A stretch of 64,000 nucleotides of DNA, taken from NCBI RefSeq assembly GCF_004345645.1, contig NZ_SLWS01000012.1:186001-250000 (forward strand), written 5' to 3'. Shown here one piece after another: positions 58,365 through 64,000 of this stretch. The position numbers were made by a program, and so were the translations under genes. Numbering within the stretch: position 1 is the stretch's first letter; each line of letters starts with the position of its first letter. A model generated the notes under the pieces. The model had not been told where the DNA came from. It was given only the letters and a program-made list of their open reading frames with translations, and made no database searches. This stretch comes from Actinocrispum wychmicini. GTDB lineage: Bacteria; Actinomycetota; Actinomycetes; Mycobacteriales; Pseudonocardiaceae.

Positions 58365-59578
58365 AACGCGACGGCCTCGACGTGGTGCGTCATCGGGAAC
58401 GCGTCGAACGCCCGTACCAGTTCAAGGCGGTACGAGTGGGTCTCGAACCTGGCCACGTCACGGCCAAGCGCCGCCGGGTCGCACGCGACGTAGATGACCC
58501 GGGCGGGACGGCGGGCGGCGATCTGGTCCACCACGTCGTGTCCAGCGCCTTTGCGGGGCGGATCCAGCACGACGACTTCGGGCGTCGGGCCATCGAGGGG
58601 GCCCGCGAAGGCCGATTCGACTTTCCGGGCGATGACCTCGATCTGTGGGAGGTCCGCCAAGATCCGGATGCTGTCGAACGCGGCTGAACTCTGCTCGACG
58701 GCGCGGACGAGTCCCTCTGGTCCGACCTGAGTGGCCAGCACGGACGCGAACAGCCCCACGCCGCTGTACAGGTCCCATGCGCACGCGCCTGGGGACGCTT
58801 CTGCCCATTCCGCGACGACGCTCGCGAGCGTGTCCGCGGCGGCCGGGTGGACCTGCCAGAAGGTGAAGGGGTCCATCTCCCAGTGCCGTCCGGCGGCGAA
58901 CTCGACGGCCACCCCGGTGCCGTCGATCGACTGACGAGGGAACTGTCTGCGTCCGCCGACCATCCGCATCGGGCCGAGCCGTCGTGAGCTGAACCGTCCG
59001 GCTCCGTCGCGGACCAGTTCGAGTTCGGCGTCGGCTGTCCATTCCTTGCCCGCCACCGTCTCCACGAGATCCGGAACCGTGATCGGGCAGTGCGCGACCG
59101 GCACGACGTCGTGACTGCGGTGCCCGCGGAAGCCGGCCACACCGTCGCGGCCGACGGCCATCCGCACGCGGGTGCGCCATTCCAGGAGGCCGCCGGGAAG
59201 TTCCTCGACCAGAACCGGAATGTCCCGCCCGGTGGCCTTCAGCAGGTGCTCGGCGACGACCGAGGCCTTCAGTTCGCGCTGTGCGTCCGCGGACGCGTGC
59301 TGCCAGTCGCAGCCGCCGCACCCGCCAGGTACGGCGAGCTCGCATGGCGGGGTCACGCGGTCGGGCGACGGCGTGATGATCTCCACTGCGTCCGCCCGGC
59401 AGAACGAGCCGCCCTTGTCCTCAGTCACCTCGACAGTGACCTGTTCCCCGGGCAACGCGTGCCGTACGAACACGACACGCCCTTCGAAACGGGCTACGCA
59501 ATGCCCACCGTGGGCGACCGGGCCGACCTCGACGTCGAGCCGGCGGCCTTTCCAATCCACCTTGGCCCTGGTCGTCAC
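58346..59578 (-). CDS. TrmA/RumA-family RNA (uracil-5-)-methyltransferase
   Basis: 410 residues from the GTG at 59578, which overlaps the permease stop in a GTGA. The TRAM domain covers about residues 5-60 (VGPVAHGGHCVARFEGRVVFVRHALPGEQV). An iron-sulfur-type cluster of cysteines follows (PPCELAVPGGCGGCDWQH). The SAM domain has AWDLYSGVGLFASVLA, VVVLDPPRKGAG and catalytic Cys in VIYVACDPAALGRD, and PMTHHVEAVALL closes the protein. It probably makes m5U in rRNA or tRNA. It corresponds to Rv2689c. Confidence 0.94.
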   Translation of the reverse strand: MTTRAKVDWKGRRLDVEVGPVAHGGHCVARFEGRVVFVRHALPGEQVTVEVTEDKGGSFCRADAVEIITPSPDRVTPPCELAVPGGCGGCDWQHASADAQRELKASVVAEHLLKATGRDIPVLVEELPGGLLEWRTRVRMAVGRDGVAGFRGHRSHDVVPVAHCPITVPDLVETVAGKEWTADAELELVRDGAGRFSSRRLGPMRMVGGRRQFPRQSIDGTGVAVEFAAGRHWEMDPFTFWQVHPAAADTLASVVAEWAEASPGACAWDLYSGVGLFASVLATQVGPEGLVRAVEQSSAAFDSIRILADLPQIEVIARKVESAFAGPLDGPTPEVVVLDPPRKGAGHDVVDQIAARRPARVIYVACDPAALGRDVARFETHSYRLELVRAFDAFPMTHHVEAVALLTPGE

Positions 59579-61581
59579 TTGTCGTCCTCGCCGTGCAGGC
59601 CACGCCGAACCGCACCGGGCGCGATCACGGTCTTGTCGTGCACCTTCGCCGACGACGCGAGCTGCCACGGGACGCTCGTGACCATCACACCGGGCTGGAA
59701 CAGCAAGCGCCCCTTGAGACGAAGCGCGCTCTGGTTGTGCAGGAAGTGCTCCCACCAGCGGCCGACGACATACTCTGGGATGAACACGGTCACCACGTCC
59801 CGCGGGTTGGTGGTGCGGACACGTTTCACGTAGTCCAGGACCGGTTTCGTGATTTCTCGGTACGGCGACTCGACGACCTTGAGCGGGACTTTGAAGCCGT
59901 TGGACTCCCAGTCGGCAACCAGGGCACGCGTGTCGGCGTCGTCGACGTTCACCGTCACGGCTTCCAGGATGTCCGGCCGGGTCGCCTTGGCGTACGCGAG
60001 GGCGCGACGAGTCGGCAGGTGCAGTTTGGACACCAGGACGATCGCGTGGTTGCGGGACGGCATGACACCGGGGTTGCCGCCCTCCTCAGCGAAACGGAGT
60101 TCGTCCGCCACCCGGTCGTAGTGCTTCCGGATGCCGGTCATCAGCGCGAAGATCGCGGCCATCGCGGCGATCGCGATCCACGCGCCCGCGACGAACTTCG
60201 TGATGAGCACGATCACGAGCACTGTCCCGGTCATCACCAGGCCGAACGCGTTGATGCCCTGAGATCGCCGCATTCGGCGCCGTTCGGACGGGTTGGTCTC
60301 GTTCCGCAGCAACCGGTTCCAGTGTCTGATCATGCCGGTCTGGCTGCACGTGAACGACACGAACACGCCCACGGTGTACAGCGGGATCAGCTTGGTCGGA
60401 TCGGCGTCGAACGCCACGACCAGCAATATGGCGAATCCGGCCAGGAACAGGATGCCGTTGGAGAACGCCAGCCGGTCACCGCGGGTGTGCAGCTGGCGCG
60501 GCAGGTACCGGTCCTGCGCCAGGATCGATCCGAGCACCGGGAACCCGTTGAACGCGGTGTTCGCGGCCAGCACGAGGATGAGCGCGGTGACCACGATAAC
60601 GAAGAAGTAGCCAGGCGCGAAGTCCGAGAACACCGCCTGCGACAGCTGCGCGATAACGGTGTGCTGCTCGTAACCGAGCGGCGCGTTCTTCAGCTGTGTC
60701 CCGGGATTCTCCGCCATCACCAAGCCGGTGATCTTGGCGAGCCAGATCACGCCCATGAACATGGTCACCGCGATGACGCCGAGCATCAGCAGCGTGGAGG
60801 CCGCGTTCTTGGACTTTGGCTTCCGGAACGCCGGTACCCCGTTGCTGATCGCCTCGACCCCGGTCAACGCGGCGCAACCCTGCGTGAACGCCCGCAGCAC
60901 CATGTAGATGAACCCGATACCGGCCAGTTGGCTGTTCGGATCCGCCTGGAGTTCGATTCCGGCGCTGGCCGCGTGCACCTCGTCGCCGATGACGAGCGAC
61001 CGGATCAATCCCCACAGAATCATCAGGAAGATGCCGACAATGAACGCGTACGTGGGAATCGCGAAAGCGGTGCCGGACTCGCGGATCCCCCGCAGGTTGA
61101 TGGCGGTGAGCACGACGATGGCGACCACCGCGAACGTCACCTTGTTGTCGGAGATGAACGGGACCAAAGCGCCCAGGTTCGCGGCGGCGGACGAAATGGA
61201 CACCGCCACAGTCAGGACGTAGTCGACAAGCAGGGCGCTGGCGACGGTCAGTCCGGACCGGGGACCGAGGTTGGTCGTGGCGACCTCGTAGTCACCACCG
61301 CCGCTGGGGTAGGCGTGCACGTTCTGCCGGTAACTCGCGACAACCGCGAGCAGGACGATGACGACCACCAGGCCGACCCACGGCGCGTAGACGAACCCCG
61401 CGATCCCGGCGACGCTGAGCGTCAGAAAGATCTCTTCGGGCGCGTACGCCACGCTCGACAGGGCGTCCGAGGCGAACACCGGCAGCGCGACCCGTTTGGG
61501 CAGCAACGTGTGCCCCAGGCTGTCACTGCGAAACGGACGCCCGACCAGGAGACGCTTCGCGACAGTTGAGAACTTCGACAC
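59575..61581 (-). CDS. APC-superfamily permease (Rv2690c-like)
   Basis: 668 residues from the GTG at 61581 (VSKFSTVAKRLLVGRPFRSD). LLPKRVALPVFASDALSSVAYAPEEIFL is the diagnostic start of this amino acid/K+-type permease group. About twelve helices follow, including FTQGCAALTGVEAISNGVPAF. The ~160-residue soluble C-terminal domain (HAIVLVSKLHLPTRRALAYAKATRPD) resembles KUP-like tails. Neighbouring TrkA-type regulators on the other strand suggest a role in potassium or pH homeostasis. It overlaps the RNA methyltransferase gene by 4 nt. Confidence 0.9.
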   Translation of the reverse strand: MSKFSTVAKRLLVGRPFRSDSLGHTLLPKRVALPVFASDALSSVAYAPEEIFLTLSVAGIAGFVYAPWVGLVVVIVLLAVVASYRQNVHAYPSGGGDYEVATTNLGPRSGLTVASALLVDYVLTVAVSISSAAANLGALVPFISDNKVTFAVVAIVVLTAINLRGIRESGTAFAIPTYAFIVGIFLMILWGLIRSLVIGDEVHAASAGIELQADPNSQLAGIGFIYMVLRAFTQGCAALTGVEAISNGVPAFRKPKSKNAASTLLMLGVIAVTMFMGVIWLAKITGLVMAENPGTQLKNAPLGYEQHTVIAQLSQAVFSDFAPGYFFVIVVTALILVLAANTAFNGFPVLGSILAQDRYLPRQLHTRGDRLAFSNGILFLAGFAILLVVAFDADPTKLIPLYTVGVFVSFTCSQTGMIRHWNRLLRNETNPSERRRMRRSQGINAFGLVMTGTVLVIVLITKFVAGAWIAIAAMAAIFALMTGIRKHYDRVADELRFAEEGGNPGVMPSRNHAIVLVSKLHLPTRRALAYAKATRPDILEAVTVNVDDADTRALVADWESNGFKVPLKVVESPYREITKPVLDYVKRVRTTNPRDVVTVFIPEYVVGRWWEHFLHNQSALRLKGRLLFQPGVMVTSVPWQLASSAKVHDKTVIAPGAVRRGLHGEDDK

Positions 61582-61971
61582 GAGATCACAGCCTAAGCGC
61601 TCCGTCATGTCGCATGGATCTCGGTCGAGCACAACACGCCCGACCACCCGGTCAGCGGGCGAAGTCCAGGTGCGGACCGCTTCGCCCGAACCGCGGAAAC
61701 CGGTCACGAGCAGGGCGGTCCCGCCACCGCGTCATCGGCCGACTCGTCGTGCACCATGCTCGCGTCCTGCCCCTGGATCGGCACCTGCCTGGGCTCGGGC
61801 CGTCCGGGAGCAGGTCGATCGCACTTTCGCGCGCTGACCGAACGCGCCCGCACCGAGTACGTTCCGGTCGACGTGTCGCTGCGTAATCGGAGCGGTTGCG
61901 TCACCCAGGTGGAGCAAAGACCGGTAGGTTCTTGGCGGACAGCGGGAGTCTTCGGGCGAGGAGGCAGGGTC
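61582..61971. other. 390-nt divergent control region between the permease and TrkA genes
   Basis: No convincing gene. It must contain the promoters of the permease-methyltransferase operon (minus) and the trkA pair (plus). The only sure element is the GAGGAGG ribosome site at 61958-61964. No clear inverted repeat or promoter pair was identified. Confidence 0.55.
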
Positions 61972-62637
61972 GTGCACGTGGTGATCATGGGGTGCGGCCG
62001 GGTCGGGTCGTCGCTCGCGGCCGCGCTGGAACGGCTTGGTCACACGGTCGCCGTGATCGACAAGGACGTGCAGGCGTTCCGGCGGTTGGGCCAGGACTTC
62101 CACGGCTCGCAGGTGGTCGGGGTCGGCTTCGACCGGACCGTCCTGATCAAGGCCGGAATCGAGCGGGCCGGGGCGTTCGCGGCGGTGTCCAGCGGCGACA
62201 ACTCGAACATCATCTCGGCCAGGGTGGCCAGGGAGACGTTCGGCGTCGAGCACGTCGTCGCCAGGATCTACGACCACAAACGCGCCGCGGTTTACGAACG
62301 GCTGGGGATCCCGACGGTCGCGACCGTGCCGTGGACCACCGACCGGTTCCTGCGGACATTGCTGCCCGACGGTGTCGCGTCGGTGTGGCGCGAGCCGTCC
62401 GGCAAGGTCGCGGTCGTTCAACTGCCGGTGCACGACGGCTGGGCCGGCAAGAAGGTCAGCGCGCTGGAAGAGGCGACAGGCTGCCGGGTCGCCTTCGTCA
62501 TGCGCTTCGGCACAGGTGTGCTACCGGACGGCAAAACTGTCGTGCAAGCTGACGATGTGATCTATGTGGCGGCCCTGTCGGGCACTGTCAGCGACGCGAC
62601 CAACGCGGCCGGCCAGCCACCCGAGGAGGACCACTGA
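61972..62637 (+). CDS. ceoB: TrkA-family potassium uptake regulator (CeoB-like)
   Basis: 221 residues from the GTG at 61972, 7 nt after GAGGAGG. The N-terminal RCK/TrkA-N Rossmann motif is VVIMGCGRVGSSLAAALERLGHTVAVIDKD, followed by GFDRTVLIKAGIERAGAFAAVSSGDNSNIISARVA. A TrkA-C domain with strands and a final ADDVIYVAALSG follows. It binds NAD(H) and gates a Trk/Ktr potassium channel. The stop overlaps the ATG of an 11-codon micro-ORF in a TGATG. It matches Rv2691 in order and type. Confidence 0.93.
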   Translation: MHVVIMGCGRVGSSLAAALERLGHTVAVIDKDVQAFRRLGQDFHGSQVVGVGFDRTVLIKAGIERAGAFAAVSSGDNSNIISARVARETFGVEHVVARIYDHKRAAVYERLGIPTVATVPWTTDRFLRTLLPDGVASVWREPSGKVAVVQLPVHDGWAGKKVSALEEATGCRVAFVMRFGTGVLPDGKTVVQADDVIYVAALSGTVSDATNAAGQPPEEDH

Positions 62638-62672
62638 TGCCAGGAACGCCTGACATGGGGAAGGACCACTGA
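62637..62672 (+). CDS. 11-codon micro-ORF bridging the two trkA genes
   Basis: The ATG shares a base with the ceoB stop (TGATG) and reads MPGTPDMGKDH before a TGA that shares a base with the ceoC ATG (again TGATG). The 14-mer AGGACCACTGATGC occurs at both junctions (62627-62640 and 62662-62675), so the micro-ORF looks like a 35-nt duplication. It could let ribosomes pass from ceoB to ceoC by reinitiation. Translation is not proven. Confidence 0.4.
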   Translation: MPGTPDMGKDH

Positions 62673-63328
62673 TGCGGGTCGCGATCGCGGGCGCGGGTGC
62701 CGTCGGCCGGTCCATCGCCGCCGAACTGGTGGCCGGTGGCCACCAGGTGATGCTGATCGAGCGGCAGGCCGCCCAGTTCGAGCCGCACACGGTCGAGCAG
62801 GCCGAATGGGTCCTGGCCGACGCGTGTGAGCTGTCCTCGCTGGAGGACGCCGGGCTGCAGTTGTGTGACTGCGTTATCGCCGCCACCGGCGACGACAAGG
62901 TCAACCTGGTGGTGTCCCTGCTGGCCAAGACCGAGTTCGCGGTGCGCCGCGTGGTGGCCAGGGTGAACGACCCGGCCAACGAGTGGCTGTTCACCGAGAG
63001 CTGGGGGGTGGACGTCGCCGTGTCGACCCCGCGGATCCTGGCCGCGATGGTCGAGGAGGCGGTCAGTGTCGGCGGGCTGGTCCAACTGCTGACGTTGCGG
63101 CAGGGCCAGGCCAACCTGGTCGAGATGACCCTGCCGGAGGACACACCGTTGGCCGGAACCCCGGTCCAGGACATCACGCTGCCCAGGGACGCCGCGCTCG
63201 TGACTATCCTTCGAGGTGGCCGGGTGATCGTGCCGCAGCCTGAGGACGCCCTGGAGCCAGGAGACGAATTGTTGTTCGTGGCCGCCGCGAACGTGGAGCA
63301 CGAAATCCGCACAGCGCTCGGATCTTGA
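62672..63328 (+). CDS. ceoC: TrkA-family potassium uptake regulator (CeoC-like)
   Basis: 218 residues. The Rossmann motif is RVAIAGAGAVGRSIAAELVAGGHQVMLIER, then DACELSSLEDAGLQLCDCVIAATGDDKVNLVVSLLAKTEFAV. The TrkA-C domain runs from ~residue 140 (VEMTLPEDTPLAGTPVQDITLPRDAALVTILRGG) to ALEPGDELLFVAA. It probably forms a heteromer with the preceding CeoB-like protein. A GGGGAAGGA site lies inside the micro-ORF just upstream. It matches Rv2692. Confidence 0.93.
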   Translation: MRVAIAGAGAVGRSIAAELVAGGHQVMLIERQAAQFEPHTVEQAEWVLADACELSSLEDAGLQLCDCVIAATGDDKVNLVVSLLAKTEFAVRRVVARVNDPANEWLFTESWGVDVAVSTPRILAAMVEEAVSVGGLVQLLTLRQGQANLVEMTLPEDTPLAGTPVQDITLPRDAALVTILRGGRVIVPQPEDALEPGDELLFVAAANVEHEIRTALGS

Positions 63329-63346
63329 CCGGCTAGTGTCGGTGGG

Positions 63347-63904
63347 GTGTTCCACCCCACCTCGCCGATCGAGACCGAACGGCTTGTGCTGCGCGTGCAC
63401 GTCCCGGAAGACATCGACTCGCTGTACGAGATCAGGTCCCGGCCGGATGTGAACACCTACCTGTACTCCGAGGCGATGTCGAGGGCTGAGGTCCAGGCGA
63501 AGCTGGACGAACGGATCGCCAAGTTCTCGAAACTGACCGAGCCCGGCGATTCCCTGCTGCTCGCGATCGTCCGCAAGGACACCGGCGTGCTGATCGGCGA
63601 CGTGTCACTGGCCTGGCTCCCCGGCGACCATCGTCAGGCCGAGATCGGTTACGTGCTGCATCCCGATCACTACGGGCAGGGGTTCGCCACCGAGGCATGC
63701 CAGCCGCTGCTGTGGATAGCGTTCGAGGATCTCAACGCGCATCGGGTCCGCGGCCGGTTGGACGCCCGCAACACGGCGTCAGCCCGTGTTCTGGAAAAGC
63801 TCGGAATGCGCAAGGAAGCGCATTTGCGGGAGAACGAGTTCGTCAAGGACGAATGGACCGACGAGATCGAGTACGCGATCCTAATCCGAGAGTGGACCGC
63901 CTGA
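63347..63904 (+). CDS. GNAT-family N-acetyltransferase (RimJ/RimL type)
   Basis: 185 residues from the GTG at 63347, 18 nt after ceoC. IETERLVLRVHVPEDIDSLYEIRSRPDV is the RimJ/RimL-like start. The acetyl-CoA loop is EIGYVLHPDHYGQGFATEACQPLL (Q/R-x-x-G-x-G/A pattern with GQGFA), followed by RVRGRLDARNTASARVLEKLGMRKEAHL, a conserved late motif. The acceptor amine is unknown. The last 96 nt of the window after its stop contain no recognised gene. Confidence 0.9.
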   Translation: MFHPTSPIETERLVLRVHVPEDIDSLYEIRSRPDVNTYLYSEAMSRAEVQAKLDERIAKFSKLTEPGDSLLLAIVRKDTGVLIGDVSLAWLPGDHRQAEIGYVLHPDHYGQGFATEACQPLLWIAFEDLNAHRVRGRLDARNTASARVLEKLGMRKEAHLRENEFVKDEWTDEIEYAILIREWTA

Positions 63905-64000
63905 GGGCGTCCCCGTGGTCCTGACTGAAGTGCTCCCAAGCGGAACCGCCAGAAGGTAGCGCCCGGGTGGAACCGGCTGGCGGCCCCTCTCTGTGCGGAA

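Overview
The window is high-GC DNA with GTG/TTG starts, GGAGG-type ribosome binding sites and tightly overlapping genes. It comes from an actinobacterium, most likely the order Pseudonocardiales (Amycolatopsis, Kibdelosporangium, Lentzea relatives). Markers are a coproporphyrin-type heme pathway (HemE, CgoX/HemG, ChdC/HemQ), a conservon (NIT-domain kinase, roadblock, DUF742, small GTPase), an EspC-like type VII secretion substrate, DUF3000, a TIGR03086/mycothiol-type DinB protein and a two-gene TrkA (CeoB/CeoC) system. No rRNA, tRNA, CRISPR array, prophage or insertion sequence was seen.

The backbone follows the order I recall for Mycobacterium tuberculosis Rv2674-Rv2692: msrB (12.2 kb), hemQ (25.0), hemG (29.7), hemE (31.1), DUF3000 (33.3), HRDC ribonuclease D (36.0), dxs (48.7), TrmA-like RNA methyltransferase (58.3), APC permease (59.6), ceoB and ceoC (62.0-63.3). 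The interesting material sits between these anchors.

0-12 kb: LLM flavin oxidoreductase (cut by the window edge), EamA exporter, a secreted alpha/beta-hydrolase-like lipoprotein that has lost its nucleophilic Ser, a PHP protein, methyltransferases, an orphan substrate-binding lipoprotein, an F420/FMN-type oxidoreductase divergent from an HxlR regulator, a stand-alone LigD-type polymerase and a histidyl-tRNA synthetase.

12.2-20.3 kb: msrB, then two TIGR04222 membrane proteins. The second has a Cys/Ser/Gly-rich tail overlapping the start of a DUF692 (MNIO) enzyme, which overlaps a small helical partner gene. This looks like a membrane-anchored peptide-modification (RiPP-like) system. A lipoprotein, a large secreted subtilase with a structured leader and a DUF6328 membrane protein follow.

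20.3-35 kb: a large LuxR (LAL) regulator is divergent from a 62-aa exported peptide with four DSMGYD-type repeats at an exact 30-nt period. Then come a CoA-transferase with an unusual insertion, hemQ, a complete conservon wedged between hemQ and hemG, hemE, a C-rich gap with a G-quadruplex motif, DUF3000 and a membrane dipeptidase.

35-48 kb: a response regulator, ribonuclease D, a minus-strand type VII module (YbaB, EspC-like protein, Pro-rich effector with a PD-(D/E)XK-like C-terminus, CPPC partner), divergent fadA-fadB with palindromic operators, a Tat-exported PHP phosphoesterase, a decayed pseudogene, an I36-type inhibitor and a two-component system.

48-64 kb: dxs, a TNT-toxin-type N-terminal domain fused to a Pro/Gln/Ser-rich tail, a zinc-ribbon membrane protein, an adenylation-domain remnant, a TIGR03086 protein, aldehyde dehydrogenase, MFS exporter with divergent HTH regulator, RNA methyltransferase-permease pair, the Trk regulators with an 11-codon micro-ORF between them, and a GNAT acetyltransferase. 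Family names rest on reading the translations; no database search was run.
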